DNA from: Actinomycetes bacterium
GTDB lineage: Bacteria > Actinomycetota > Acidimicrobiia > Acidimicrobiales > Ilumatobacteraceae
Assembly: GCA_025356335.1 (NCBI GenBank)
Contig: JANXUF010000045.1
Span: 49,013-113,012 of the forward strand
DNA: 64,000 bases
Reading direction: 5' to 3'
The notes beneath the pieces were generated by a model. The model searched no databases, was not told where the DNA came from, and worked only from the letters and a program-made list of their open reading frames with translations. This document shows positions 1 to 8,828 of this stretch, piece by piece (positions within the stretch are counted from its first letter, which is position 1; the number at the start of each line of letters is the position of its first letter). A program made the translations under genes and the position numbers.

Positions 1-969
1 CGGCGCCGTCCCGAAGTTCGTCGGCTGTGGTTCCATCGGTGGCGGTATCGCCTCGTCGAGACCGTGAGCGGAGGCGAAGTCGTCGATCCTCGTCAACTGG
101 CGCCGCTGTTTGAGATCGGCACTGGCGACGACGTTGGCAAGCGCACCTGAGCACTGAGACTTCTCGCCGTTGACGCCCATCACCTTGCCGACGATGCTGA
201 CGCCCCTGGCGACCAGCGTGTTGAGGTCGAGCTGGCGACGATCGGGACTGCCGACGAGTTGCAACGATGGCAGGCGCCGAGCTCTGACGATGTCGTCGAC
301 CTCGTCGTAGCGTTCATCGAGCTGGCCGATGGCATCCATCCACCAGTGGATGTCGCGACCGCGGTAGGTCCGCGGCAGCCGCACATGATCGCCGACGGCC
401 AGCGTCGTCGCCCGTCCGCTTCGCTGCAGTTCGTCGGCGATCTGCGCTCCGGAGGCCGACGCGCCGACGACGAGCACCTCACCGTCGCCGAACTGTCGAG
501 GATTGCGGTACTGCAACGCCGTCAGCTGGCGGATCCGCAGTGGCAGCTCGGCGGCGAGCGACGGCACGCGCGGCTCGCTCGACGAGCCGGTTGCGGCGAC
601 AACGACATCGCATCGCCAGACACCCTGATCCGTCACGACATCGAATCCGGGGTGGCGTGCCCGTACCTGCTCGACCGTCACGTGACAACGGATCGGCGCG
701 GCGGAACGGCGGCTGTACCGCTCGAGAAATTCGATCGTCTCGAGGTTGGTCATGAAGCCGTCCGGGTCGGGCCCGACGTAGCGGTATCCGGGGAGACGAC
801 TCATCCAATTGGGGGTCAGCAGCCGCAGCGAATCCCACCGCTCGACGCGCCATGACTGCGCCACCTCCCCCCGATCGAGCACGACGTGGTCGATCGACCG
901 GTTGGTCAGGTGGTGGCTCATCGCCAGCCCGGCCTGTCCGGCACCGATGACCACCACGCTCGTTCTCAT
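1..969 (-). CDS. FAD-dependent monooxygenase-like oxidoreductase (3' end outside window)
   Basis: Predicted cytoplasmic flavoprotein of the flavin-containing monooxygenase / FAD-NAD(P) oxidoreductase superfamily; the substrate cannot be told. The product opens with a Rossmann strand and the FAD-binding motif GAGQAG at residues 9-14, has the family's ATG-containing turn (VAATGSSS) near residue 126, and a second nucleotide-binding motif GASASG at 169-174 for NAD(P)H. The ATG at 969 is preceded by AGGAG. All 323 visible codons are open and the C-terminus lies beyond base 1. It is followed upstream, on the same strand, by the OsmC gene with a gap of only 34 bases, so the two may share a transcript. 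Seen: both dinucleotide motifs; inferred: monooxygenase rather than another oxidoreductase. Confidence 0.8.
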   Translation of the reverse strand, partial: MRTSVVVIGAGQAGLAMSHHLTNRSIDHVVLDRGEVAQSWRVERWDSLRLLTPNWMSRLPGYRYVGPDPDGFMTNLETIEFLERYSRRSAAPIRCHVTVEQVRARHPGFDVVTDQGVWRCDVVVAATGSSSEPRVPSLAAELPLRIRQLTALQYRNPRQFGDGEVLVVGASASGAQIADELQRSGRATTLAVGDHVRLPRTYRGRDIHWWMDAIGQLDERYDEVDDIVRARRLPSLQLVGSPDRRQLDLNTLVARGVSIVGKVMGVNGEKSQCSGALANVVASADLKQRRQLTRIDDFASAHGLDEAIPPPMEPQPTNFGTAP

Positions 970-1003
970 CGGGCTCCTTTCAGGCAACCGTTCACGCAAC
1001 CGT

Positions 1004-1567
1004 TCAGGCAACCGTGACCTGGATCGTCGTCGGGTTGGCGAGGATGTCGAAGACGGCTGACCGCTTCTGCGACTGGGCGACGATCGCTTCGATGTCGGCG
1101 CGTGATGCGTCGGCGTCGATCGTGTAGACCACCTTGATCGTGTCGAAGCCGTTACGCACATCAGCGTCGATGCCGAGGATCCCCTGCAGATCCATGGTTC
1201 CTTCGATCGTTGCGGTGACCGAGCGAAGTTGCGTGCCCCGATGAGAGGCGACGGTCGCAACGCCGGCGGTGAGGCACGACGCCAACGCCGCGAGGACGAT
1301 CTCGGGAGGCGCGGCGCCGTTGTCCTGCGAGGCGAATACCTGCGGATGGTCCGCTTCGATCGTGTGCACGACGCGGTGCATGTTGTCCTGGCCGAGACCG
1401 AAGAAGTCGGTGATCGTCGTACTGCTGTGCGTGCCACTCACCCAGTGATTGCTGGCACGCCAGGTGAACTGTGCTGCGCCCGGCGCATCCGTGAGCGCCT
1501 GCCGAGCGCCACGAAGCGCTTCGATGTTGACGCCATTGTCAACGGCGGGTGATTCGGTATCGGTCAT
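1004..1567 (-). CDS. OsmC family peroxiredoxin-like protein
   Basis: OsmC/Ohr-type protein of 187 residues, a family of small cytoplasmic thiol-dependent peroxidases or related stress proteins. The core segment VLAALASCLTAGVA carries the expected helix cysteine, and the preceding GxAAPPEIV matches the family; I do not see a clear second redox cysteine, so peroxidase chemistry is unproven. The start at 1567 is chosen because GGAGG lies seven bases upstream; a longer frame reaches 1642 without a ribosome site. The last codons sit in a small direct repeat (CAGGCAACCGTT-like units, 981-1016), so the C-terminus may have been altered by slippage. It precedes the flavoprotein gene in a probable two-gene unit. 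Confidence 0.85.
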   Translation of the reverse strand: MTDTESPAVDNGVNIEALRGARQALTDAPGAAQFTWRASNHWVSGTHSSTTITDFFGLGQDNMHRVVHTIEADHPQVFASQDNGAAPPEIVLAALASCLTAGVATVASHRGTQLRSVTATIEGTMDLQGILGIDADVRNGFDTIKVVYTIDADASRADIEAIVAQSQKRSAVFDILANPTTIQVTVA

Positions 1568-1736
1568 GGTTTCCTCCGTATGGGCCCGTTCGGGCGTTGA
1601 TAACTGCCGACCACTGTGTGCTCTCGGCGTGGAGGAAGTCATGGAGAACGTCTGACGACTTGCTGATCACTGCCAGCGTGGAATCTTCAGACGAAGTTCA
1701 TGACCTCGTGGGTGCTGCTGTCGGATGCTGTTGCCC

Positions 1737-2573
1737 ATGAACACGCACCACGACTCCGCCCTGGCACCGCCTCACTATGAGGCCGAGCCGAGCGACTGGA
1801 CCCTCGTCGACCAGGGGTGGGGACATCATGCGGTCGACTTCGCCACGTTGAGCGAGCCGGGTAACTGTCGTGAGTACGTCTCCATGCACCATCGTCTCGG
1901 GATCGACGCAGGTGATCGGGTGCTCGACGTCGCCTGCGGCTCAGGGCTGGCGCTGGAGTTGGCGCGTGTGCGCGGCGCAGAGTGCTCCGGAATCGATGCG
2001 TCGCCGCGTCTGATCGCCATTGCCCTTGACCGCAATCACGGCGCAGACATTCGGGTCGGTGACATGCTCGCGCTGCCGTGGCGGGACAGCAGTTTCGACA
2101 TCGTCACCAGCTTTCGCGGCGTGTGGGGGACGACGCCCGGCGCCGTCGGCGAGATCTACCGAGTGCTCGTTCCCGGTGGACGCGTCGGCATCACCGTGTG
2201 GGGTCACATCAAGCAGTCCTCCGGGGCGTGGGCGTTGAGGCCGCTGGCGATGGCCGCCGCCCAGAAGGTCGCCAACCAGGCAGCGATGGTGTCGCTCGGC
2301 CGCCAGGGTGCCGGCGAGGAACTGCTCGCCCGCTACGGCTTCGTCGACATCGAGCGGACCACCATCCCGTGCTCGTGGGAGTTCGCCGATCCGCTGTCCT
2401 TCGCCCGCGCCATCGCTTCGACAGGTCCAGCCTACGAAGCGATCGAGCACGTCGGGCAGGACGCATTCCTCGACTTCGCCGTCGAACAGGCTCGTGCGCA
2501 GCTCCGCGTCGGTCTCCCGCTGCGAGCGACCATCGACGTCGTCGGCTACATCGCCAACAAGCCGGCGGCCTGA
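1737..2573 (+). CDS. class I SAM-dependent methyltransferase
   Basis: Methyltransferase of about 278 residues with a UbiE/Methyltransf_11-type fold. Motif I VLDVACGSGLALEL, the acidic end of strand 2 (CSGIDAS), motif IVRVGDMLALPW and the strand-4 segment SFDIVTSFRGVWGTTPG are all in place, so SAM binding is well supported; the acceptor substrate is unknown. The start is placed at ATG 1737; an in-frame ATG at 1725 would add four residues, and neither has a good ribosome site. It diverges from the OsmC gene across about 170 bases and is followed 52 bases later by a small unknown gene. Confidence 0.85.
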   Translation: MNTHHDSALAPPHYEAEPSDWTLVDQGWGHHAVDFATLSEPGNCREYVSMHHRLGIDAGDRVLDVACGSGLALELARVRGAECSGIDASPRLIAIALDRNHGADIRVGDMLALPWRDSSFDIVTSFRGVWGTTPGAVGEIYRVLVPGGRVGITVWGHIKQSSGAWALRPLAMAAAQKVANQAAMVSLGRQGAGEELLARYGFVDIERTTIPCSWEFADPLSFARAIASTGPAYEAIEHVGQDAFLDFAVEQARAQLRVGLPLRATIDVVGYIANKPAA

Positions 2574-2625
2574 TGCCGGCGGTGTCTCGGGAGTGCTCGG
2601 GCCCACACGTCGTGAAAGGCTGAGG

Positions 2626-2847
2626 ATGTGGATGTGGAGACGACCGTGCGGCGATCGACTGGCCGCGACGAGCAGTCGCCTCGTCGCCGAAGAGCATCAG
2701 CCGCTGGTCTTCGAACTGCCGCTTGGCGACGGGCAGCGAGCTGCCGCGAAGGTGATCGATGCTGCGCTCGTCGCCGCCGATACGACCGGCCGGCCGGAGT
2801 GGCACAGGGTCCTGCGCTCGTTTGTCAGCGACACCGCTGTCGGTTGA
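2626..2847 (+). CDS. small hypothetical protein, 73 aa
   Basis: I do not recognise this protein. The frame from ATG 2626, preceded by GAGG-like bases, shows the strong G/C third-position bias of neighbouring genes, while overlapping frames do not, which supports a real small gene. The product has no signal peptide or membrane segment; its middle (QPLVFELPLGDGQ) looks like a beta strand and the C-terminal half (AAAKVIDAALVAA) a helix. It lies just downstream of the methyltransferase on the same strand and ends seven bases before the convergent AlkB gene. Confidence 0.5.
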   Translation: MWMWRRPCGDRLAATSSRLVAEEHQPLVFELPLGDGQRAAAKVIDAALVAADTTGRPEWHRVLRSFVSDTAVG

Positions 2848-2853
2848 ACGCCT

Positions 2854-3648
2854 CTACGGCAGGCCCGTCTCCCTCAGAGTGATGCTCAGCCTGCCAGGCG
2901 GCAGATCGAGCCAGCCTGGCGTGGTGCCGCGAGCCACCTTCGGGACGCCGTGATAGATGCGGCGGTTGACGCCACCGAAAACGAGGAGGTCGCCGGATCG
3001 CAGTTCGACGTCCGTGAACGGTCCCGTGCGCCGATCGACGCCGGCCATGCGGAACGTGCATGTGTCGCCGAGGCTGATCGTCACGACCGGAGCATCCGAG
3101 GGCTCTTCGCCATCCTGATGCAGTCCGAGGCGTGCGTCGGGTGCGTAGAAGTTGACGATCGCTGCGTCCGGCCCGTAGGCGACATCGCCTGCCATCCCGG
3201 CAACGGCGACAGCTCGGCATGCGAGCTCGACAAGGCCGGACGGCATCGGTTTGACGGGAGCATGGTCGGTGTCGTCGGCCGTGCGCGAGTAGGCATACGG
3301 CTGCCAGTGCCAACCGAGACACACGGATTGCACGGACATCACATGACCGGTGGGCACGCGTGGGTGGCGCAGGCCCGCCGGGGGAATCGCCCACTGGCGG
3401 AACTGCTCGACGAGTTCCTGCTGCTCGGCCGCATCCAGCCAACCGCTGATGTGCACGACGTCAGCAAGCGGACGGTGCAGACGCTGCGCGTTCCCGTCGA
3501 CCACTGTGGGCTGATTCGCGGCGAGGCCGAGTGACAGTTGACCCGTCGGCGTGCTGCCAGACGCGGGAAGCGTCGTCGGGACGCCGCCGAGCCTGCTGCT
3601 CCGCATGCGGCTGCGTGCGGACGGGAGTCGAACGTCGATACCGCTCAT
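2854..3648 (-). CDS. alkB: AlkB-like 2-oxoglutarate/Fe(II) DNA or RNA demethylase
   Basis: AlkB-family dioxygenase of 264 residues that would oxidatively remove alkyl groups from nucleic-acid bases. The iron ligands are visible as HQD (about residue 177) and the distal His in RIYHGVP (about 233); the 2-oxoglutarate-binding arginine is in RLSITLRE (about 259). NFYAPDARLGLHQD is the classic core. The start at 3648 overlaps the stop of the upstream gene as ATGA, so the two are translationally coupled; ATG 3654 is an alternative. Length is a little above E. coli AlkB (216) because of the N-terminal extension, typical of actinobacterial members. Confidence 0.9.
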   Translation of the reverse strand: MSGIDVRLPSARSRMRSSRLGGVPTTLPASGSTPTGQLSLGLAANQPTVVDGNAQRLHRPLADVVHISGWLDAAEQQELVEQFRQWAIPPAGLRHPRVPTGHVMSVQSVCLGWHWQPYAYSRTADDTDHAPVKPMPSGLVELACRAVAVAGMAGDVAYGPDAAIVNFYAPDARLGLHQDGEEPSDAPVVTISLGDTCTFRMAGVDRRTGPFTDVELRSGDLLVFGGVNRRIYHGVPKVARGTTPGWLDLPPGRLSITLRETGLP

Positions 3649-4340
3649 CGACATTCGCCGGAGCAGCAAAGTGAGCCAGCGGAGTGTGAGCTCACGACGG
3701 CCGCCGTCGGGTGCATCGTCGGACGAAACCCGTGCCGAAGTGCGTCGACGGACAGCGGGGGAGTGAGCACCTCGACCGATCCGCAGGTCGACCGATCGAG
3801 TGGCGAGGACCATCCGTCGAACGCGAAGCGCAGCGTCGATGCACCGAGGAGAACACGCGCCTCTCCGGCGGTGCCGAGGATGACCGTACCGTCGGGGCGT
3901 TCGTCGATGGGAGAGCGCCACGTGATCCGATCCGGGCGGCGCTCCACACCGCGACCACGACGGAGCCGTTGTGTTGCGAGTGCCCGGTTGATCTCCATCG
4001 CCCGCATCGTCCGACCGCTGGTTCCGGCAGTGTCGGCGGCGGCAACAGCGTCACGATAGGAGTGGTAGTCGTTCCGTCTGCAGAACGCGCACGGACGATG
4101 CCCGGCGGCGAGAGCGACGGCGTCGTCGAGGAAGAACAGGGGCGTCCAACGGTGCGGCGCGTCGAGCGGGTGCTTCCAGTCGCGGAACTCGGTGGCGCAC
4201 GTGATCCACAGGTTGCCGGCATCGTGGCGGACGATCCGCCGCGACTCGTCGACGAGGCATCCGCGATTGCCCGTGAACATGCCGCGGTCGGGCGAGATGC
4301 GCAGATCTCCCCACGGATCGACCCGATTGCAACGCGACAT
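3645..4340 (-). CDS. conserved protein of unknown function coupled to alkB, GHRPCAFCRR motif
   Basis: A 231-residue protein resembling a conserved actinobacterial family without assigned function. It begins MSRCNRVDPWGDL and has blocks I believe are family-conserved: GMFTGNRGCLVD, WKHPLDAPHRWTPLFFLDDAVALAAGHRPCAFCRR. The last element, two cysteines after GHRP, recalls the zinc/alkyl-accepting CRPC context of Ada, but homology is not shown. Residues 100-170 are basic and may bind nucleic acid. The gene overlaps alkB by four bases (ATGA), so both products are made together. A GATACT box lies six bases before the ATG, hinting at leaderless expression. The role is inferred to relate to alkylation repair only from this linkage. 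Confidence 0.75.
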   Translation of the reverse strand: MSRCNRVDPWGDLRISPDRGMFTGNRGCLVDESRRIVRHDAGNLWITCATEFRDWKHPLDAPHRWTPLFFLDDAVALAAGHRPCAFCRRNDYHSYRDAVAAADTAGTSGRTMRAMEINRALATQRLRRGRGVERRPDRITWRSPIDERPDGTVILGTAGEARVLLGASTLRFAFDGWSSPLDRSTCGSVEVLTPPLSVDALRHGFRPTMHPTAAVVSSHSAGSLCCSGECR

Positions 4341-4532
4341 GAAACCAGTATCACCGAGTGGTGTGGATCACGTTGGCGGAAATCGGACACCGACGTCGAG
4401 CCCTTCCCCTGTTCCAACCCACTCATGGGAAATCTCACTTTCGGTGTGCTGTCGAAGCTCGGCGGTCGAGCTGACTTGATGATGTCCGCCCGCAGCAGAA
4501 AGCGCGTCGGTCGCACCAGTCAGTGATCTCGA

Positions 4533-4544
4533 TGACAATTGTCA
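4533..4544. promoter_or_regulatory. perfect 12-bp palindrome TGACAATTGTCA, candidate operator
   Basis: A perfect dyad TGACAATTGTCA lies about 70 bases before the transporter-succinate dehydrogenase operon in an otherwise featureless 274-base gap (4341-4614). Its form resembles GntR/FadR-class operators, which often control dicarboxylate uptake genes. No regulator gene is adjacent, so the assignment is an inference from symmetry and position. Confidence 0.45.
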
Positions 4545-4614
4545 GGACGGCTGGGCCGGTCGGCGCAGCGTTTGTGACGAAGTGCCCTGGCTCAGAGCGG
4601 GTTCATCTAGGCAC

Positions 4615-5418
4615 ATGGCCATGGTGATCACCGAACCGCCCCGCACCGAGAGTCCACCCTCCGACGACGGTCCGGGGGCGTCCGGCACCCTGATGTCGCG
4701 TGCCAGGAATCTGCTGTTGTACATCATCCCCGTTGCGATCGGCTTGGCGATCTGGCGGTTGCCGCTGCCTCATGGCGTGAGCCGCCAGGGCATGACGGTG
4801 CTCGCCATCTTCGCAGCGACGATCGCTGCGATCATCGCCAAGCCGTTGCCGATGGGGGCGGTGGCGATGATCAGCCTGGCGGTCCTGACGCTGACCAAGA
4901 CGTTGCCCGTCGGCGATGCGTTGTCAGGGTTCTCGAACTCGACGATCTGGTTGATCGTGCTGGCCTTCTTCATCGCCAGAGGGTTCATCAAGACGGGGCT
5001 CGGTACACGAATCGCCTACCTGTTCGTCTCCAAACTCGGCGGCACCAGCCTCGGCGTCGCCTACGGGTTGCTGGCCACCGACCTCGTGCTCGCACCGGCG
5101 ATCCCCTCGAACACCGCTCGTGCAGGTGGCGTCGTCAACCCGATCCTCATCTCGATCAGCGAGGCCTACGAGAGTCGGCCGGACGACGGTACTGCCCGCA
5201 GACTCGGGTCGTACCTGACGCTCACCGCCTTCAACGTCAACTGCGTGACGAGCGCGATGTTCGTCACGGCGATGGCCGCCAATCCGCTCGCTCAGGAACT
5301 CGCCAACAAGATGGGGATCAAGATCTCGTGGGGCCAAATGGGCGCTCGCAGCATTCGTACCAGGGATCGTTTCGTTGATCCTGCTGCCGTGGCTGATCTC
5401 CAAGATCTACCCACCTGA
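4615..5418 (+). CDS. DASS-family di/tricarboxylate transporter, N-terminal part (frameshifted)
   Basis: N-terminal half of a sodium-coupled dicarboxylate/2-oxoglutarate transporter (DASS, anion permease). It has about six hydrophobic segments and the first signature loop APAIPSNTARAGGVVNP with the SNT substrate/sodium motif. Up to ISWGQ the sequence is normal; then one extra A in the run at 5336-5338 throws the frame and the product ends 26 codons later. Dropping that A gives QWALAAFVPGIVSLILLPW, continuous with the next fragment. The start is the ATG at 4615 (or 4621). The gene leads an operon with succinate dehydrogenase, so it probably imported or exchanged C4-dicarboxylates. Whether the break is real or a consensus error cannot be decided here. 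Confidence 0.85.
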   Translation: MAMVITEPPRTESPPSDDGPGASGTLMSRARNLLLYIIPVAIGLAIWRLPLPHGVSRQGMTVLAIFAATIAAIIAKPLPMGAVAMISLAVLTLTKTLPVGDALSGFSNSTIWLIVLAFFIARGFIKTGLGTRIAYLFVSKLGGTSLGVAYGLLATDLVLAPAIPSNTARAGGVVNPILISISEAYESRPDDGTARRLGSYLTLTAFNVNCVTSAMFVTAMAANPLAQELANKMGIKISWGQMGARSIRTRDRFVDPAAVADLQDLPT

Positions 5419-6106
5419 CGTCACCAAGACGCCGGAAGCCACCGGTGAGGCGAAGAAGAAGTTGCGGGCGATGGGCGCGCTGACCTCCCCGGAGAAGATC
5501 ATGCTCGGCGCCTTCGCAGGATTGCTCCTGCTGTGGACACTCGGCGACCAACTCTGGGGCATCACCGCAACGGCGGCTGCGCTTGCCGGGCTCGCCGTAC
5601 TGCTGCTCACGAAGGTGCTGACGTGGGACGACGTCAAGAAGGAGTCGGGGGCATGGGACACCCTCGTGTGGTTCGCCGTACTGGTGATGATGGCCACCAA
5701 ACTCAATGAATTCGGGGTGATCAAGTGGTTCAGTGGCGAGATGGCCTCGCTCGTATCCGGCATGGGCTGGATGTGGGCGTTCGTGATCCTCAGCCTGGCG
5801 TACTTCTACAGCCACTACGCCTTTGCATCCAACACCGCCCACGTCGCAGCGATGTACGCAGCGTTCCTCGCCACGGCAGTCGCCGCGGGCGCTCCGCCGC
5901 TGTTCGCCGCCCTCGTGTTCGGGTTCGAGTCGAGCCTCTTCGCCAGCCTCACCCACTATTCCTGCGGGCCGGCACCTGTGATGTTCGGCAACGGCTACGT
6001 GCCGCTCGGTGACTGGTGGAAGCACGGCTTCGTCGTCAGTGTCGTCAACATCCTCGTCTGGACGAGCGTCGGCGGCGTATGGATGAAGGTCCTCGGTATC
6101 TGGTGA
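5375..6106 (+). CDS. DASS-family transporter, C-terminal part (frameshifted)
   Basis: C-terminal half of the same transporter, in the +1 frame, open from about 5336. It holds five or six membrane segments and the second family signature YAFASNTAHVAAMY with its SNT motif, then THYSCGPAPVMFGNGYV, both expected near the end of DASS proteins. The stop codon overlaps the GTG of the cytochrome b gene (GTGA). Joined to the first part it would be an intact transporter of about 496 residues. A separate protein starting at ATG 5375 would lack half of the transport core and is unlikely to work alone. Confidence 0.85.
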   Translation: MILLPWLISKIYPPDVTKTPEATGEAKKKLRAMGALTSPEKIMLGAFAGLLLLWTLGDQLWGITATAAALAGLAVLLLTKVLTWDDVKKESGAWDTLVWFAVLVMMATKLNEFGVIKWFSGEMASLVSGMGWMWAFVILSLAYFYSHYAFASNTAHVAAMYAAFLATAVAAGAPPLFAALVFGFESSLFASLTHYSCGPAPVMFGNGYVPLGDWWKHGFVVSVVNILVWTSVGGVWMKVLGIW

Positions 6107-6831
6107 CCGCTCCTGCCGAGATCGCCCACGGCGTGGGCGGGGTGAAGACCACCGGCACCTCGTTGCCGGGCAATCCGATCGTCGACAAGGCCGTGATGGC
6201 AGTGACCGGTGGCTTCCTGGCGCTCTTCATCGTCGCCCATCTCGTCGGGAACCTCAAGATCTTCCTCGGTCACGGCCACCTCGACGCATACGGCGAATGG
6301 TTGCGAGATGTCGGTCAGCCGTTCCTGCCGCGCACGGTGCTGCTGTGGGGCTTCCGGATCGTCCTCACCGCCGCCTTCTTCCTGCACATCCTGGCAGCGA
6401 TCCGCGTTGTCCGGCGGAACAGGATGGCGACCGGCGATCGGCAACGACCGGCGAAGACGGGTGGCACGCCCGTGCAACGCTACGCAGCGGCGACGATGCC
6501 GATGACCGGCGTGATCGTCGCCCTGTTCCTCGTCTTCCACCTCCTCGACCTGACGTGGGGCACCGCCAACCCGGGGTTCCAACGTGGCGCAGTCGAACGG
6601 AACCTCATCGCCTCACTCGATCGTTGGCCGGTCGCCGTCGTCTACTCGCTCGCCGTCCTGGCGCTCGGCTTCCACCTCGTTCACGGCATGTGGAGCCTGT
6701 TCTCCTCACTCGGGTTCCACGGGCGGCGGATCGACAATGTTCGTCGGGTCATCGCAACGGCGCTGCCGGCCGTCGTCGTGCTCGGCAACCTGGCGATTCC
6801 CGTGGCGATTCTCGCTGGGTGGGTCTCATGA
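6103..6831 (+). CDS. sdhC: succinate dehydrogenase/fumarate reductase cytochrome b subunit
   Basis: Membrane anchor of complex II, 242 residues, five hydrophobic helices, of the b558 type that serves as the only membrane subunit. Histidines suited to ligate two hemes sit in FIVAHLVGN, FFLHILAA, FLVFHLLD and LGFHLVHGMW, matching the family. It carries electrons between the flavoprotein/iron-sulfur pair and the quinone pool. The start is the GTG at 6103, which overlaps the transporter stop (GTGA); the gene overlaps the flavoprotein start as ATGA. The order C-A-B is the usual one for this single-anchor type. Confidence 0.92.
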   Translation: MTAPAEIAHGVGGVKTTGTSLPGNPIVDKAVMAVTGGFLALFIVAHLVGNLKIFLGHGHLDAYGEWLRDVGQPFLPRTVLLWGFRIVLTAAFFLHILAAIRVVRRNRMATGDRQRPAKTGGTPVQRYAAATMPMTGVIVALFLVFHLLDLTWGTANPGFQRGAVERNLIASLDRWPVAVVYSLAVLALGFHLVHGMWSLFSSLGFHGRRIDNVRRVIATALPAVVVLGNLAIPVAILAGWVS

Positions 6832-8828
6832 CCGTCGCCGACGAGTTGATCGAAGCGGTGGGGGTCGAGGGACGGATTTCGTCTCCAGCCGACGCCTTCC
6901 GCGAGATCGGCGAACCGCTGGCGGTCGACCGACCCGAAGGCCCGGTCGACCGTGCATGGGCCAATCACCTGCTCGGTCTCGAACTCGTCAATCCGGCGAA
7001 CCGGCGCACGTTCACGGTCATCGTCGTCGGCACCGGCCTCGCCGGCGCCGGATGCGCCGCGACGCTCGGTGAACTCGGCTACAACGTCGACGTCTTCACC
7101 TATCACGACTCGTCGCGCCGCGCCCACAGCGTCGCCGCCCAGGGCGGGATCAACGCCGCCAAGGCGTACAAGGCTGACGGTGATTCGGTCGAACGATTCT
7201 TTCGCGACACGGTCAGGGGCGGAGATTTCCGGGCACGCGAAACGGACGCGCACCGCATGGCGGAACTGTCCGTGCGGCTCATCGACCACTTCGTCGCCCT
7301 CGGTACACCGTTCGCCCGCGAGTACGGCGGAGGTCTGGCGACGCGCTCCTTCGGCGGTGTGCAGGTGAGCCGTACGTTCTACGCCCGCAGCCAGACCGGC
7401 CAGCAGGTGCAACTCGCCGGTCATCAAGCGCTGCAACGCCAGGTCGCTGCCGGTACATGCCATCTGCACACGCGCAGCGAGGTACTCGACATCATCGTCC
7501 ACGAGGGTGTTGCGGTCGGCGTCGTCACCCGAGATCTCGTCACCGGCGCCATCACTCCGCACACCGCCCACGCCGTCGTTCTGGCGACCGGCGGGTACGC
7601 CAACGTCTACTACACGAGCACGCTCGCCAAGGCGAGCAACGTCACGGCGACCTGGCGGGCGCACCGGCGGGGGGCGATGTTCGCCAACCCGTCGTTCGTC
7701 CAGTTCCATCCGACAGCATTGCCGATCGATGGGGAGTGGCAGTCGAAGTCGACGCTGATGTCCGAGTCGCTGCGCAACGACGGACGTGTCTGGGTGCCGA
7801 CGCAACCGGGGGACGGTCGCCAGCCCGGCGACATCCCCGAGCACGAGCGCGACTACTACCTCGAACGCATGTATCCCGCCTATGGGAACCTCGCACCACG
7901 GGACGTCTCGTCGAGGGCCGCCAAACTGCAGCTCGACGCCGGTCGCGGCGTCGGACCGCTGCGCAACGGGGTCTACCTCGACTTCGCCGACGCCATCGCC
8001 AGGCTCGGCAACGGCGTCATCGACGAGCGCTACGGCAACCTCTTCAAGCTCTACGAGGAAGCGACCGGCGAGAACCCACGCAAGCGCCCGATGCGAATCG
8101 CCCCTGGGCCGCATTTCAGTATGGGCGGCCTGTGGGTCGACTACGACCTGATGTCGAGCCTGCCGGGTCTGTTCGTCGGCGGAGAGGCGAGCTTTGCTGT
8201 CCACGGCGCAAATCGCCTCGGTGCCAACTCGCTGCTGTCGGCATCGGCTGACGGCTGGTTCGTGTTGCCGTTCACGATTGCCAACTACCTCGCCCCCCAA
8301 CTCGGCTCTGCGCCGCTTCCGCTGGATCATCCGGCGGTGCTGGCGACCGTTGCCGAGGCGACAGAACGGATCGAGCGGCTGCTGCACACCGGCGGCGCAA
8401 CGCGGCCCGATGTCTTTCATCGCCAACTCGGCCGCATCCTTGCGCTGCAGTGCGGCGTGACGAGATCGGCGGAACACTTGACAGCGGCGATCACCGATAT
8501 CAGAACGCTGCGTGAGGGTTTCTGGAACGACGTCAACGTCATCGGTGACGGCGAGCACGTCAACCAGGAGTTGGAGCGTGCCGGGAGGATCGCCGACTTC
8601 CTCGACCTCGGCGAACTGATGTGCATCGACGCCCTCGACCGCGACGAGAGTTGCGGCGCACATTTCCGTGTCGAACACCAGACGGCTGCAGGCGAGGCGC
8701 AGCGCGACGATGATCGGTGGTGCTCGATCTCTGCGTGGGAACACGACGCAGCCGGCGGCGTACCGAGGCGGCACAGTGAGCCGTTGGAGTTCAGCGCCAT
8801 CCCTCTTGTCACCAGGAGCTACCGCTGA
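6828..8828 (+). CDS. sdhA: succinate dehydrogenase/fumarate reductase flavoprotein subunit
   Basis: Catalytic FAD subunit of complex II, 666 residues, interconverting succinate and fumarate on the cytoplasmic face. Visible are the FAD-binding GTGLAGAG near residue 70, the covalent-flavin histidine in RRAHSVAAQGGINAA, the substrate-site segment VQFHPTALPI, HFSMGGLWVDYD, and the late FAD contact HGANRLGANSLL. An N-terminal stretch of about 60 residues precedes the Rossmann strand, common in the Bacteroidetes/actinobacterial subgroup. The start is coupled to sdhC (ATGA) and the stop shares one base with the sdhB start (TGATG). The direction of reaction in vivo is not evident from sequence. Confidence 0.93.
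   Translation: MTVADELIEAVGVEGRISSPADAFREIGEPLAVDRPEGPVDRAWANHLLGLELVNPANRRTFTVIVVGTGLAGAGCAATLGELGYNVDVFTYHDSSRRAHSVAAQGGINAAKAYKADGDSVERFFRDTVRGGDFRARETDAHRMAELSVRLIDHFVALGTPFAREYGGGLATRSFGGVQVSRTFYARSQTGQQVQLAGHQALQRQVAAGTCHLHTRSEVLDIIVHEGVAVGVVTRDLVTGAITPHTAHAVVLATGGYANVYYTSTLAKASNVTATWRAHRRGAMFANPSFVQFHPTALPIDGEWQSKSTLMSESLRNDGRVWVPTQPGDGRQPGDIPEHERDYYLERMYPAYGNLAPRDVSSRAAKLQLDAGRGVGPLRNGVYLDFADAIARLGNGVIDERYGNLFKLYEEATGENPRKRPMRIAPGPHFSMGGLWVDYDLMSSLPGLFVGGEASFAVHGANRLGANSLLSASADGWFVLPFTIANYLAPQLGSAPLPLDHPAVLATVAEATERIERLLHTGGATRPDVFHRQLGRILALQCGVTRSAEHLTAAITDIRTLREGFWNDVNVIGDGEHVNQELERAGRIADFLDLGELMCIDALDRDESCGAHFRVEHQTAAGEAQRDDDRWCSISAWEHDAAGGVPRRHSEPLEFSAIPLVTRSYR

Noticed and set aside
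981..1016. CAGGCAACCGTT direct repeats considered as an attachment site
   Set aside because: Short local slippage at the OsmC gene end; no recombinase or tRNA nearby.
4341..4532. Gap searched for a riboswitch or small gene
   Set aside because: No conserved RNA fold or biased frame recognised; only the palindrome at 4533 stands out.
6681..8774. 697-codon open frame on the minus strand opposite sdhA
   Set aside because: Antisense shadow of a high-GC gene; no family motifs, while the + strand encodes complete sdhA.
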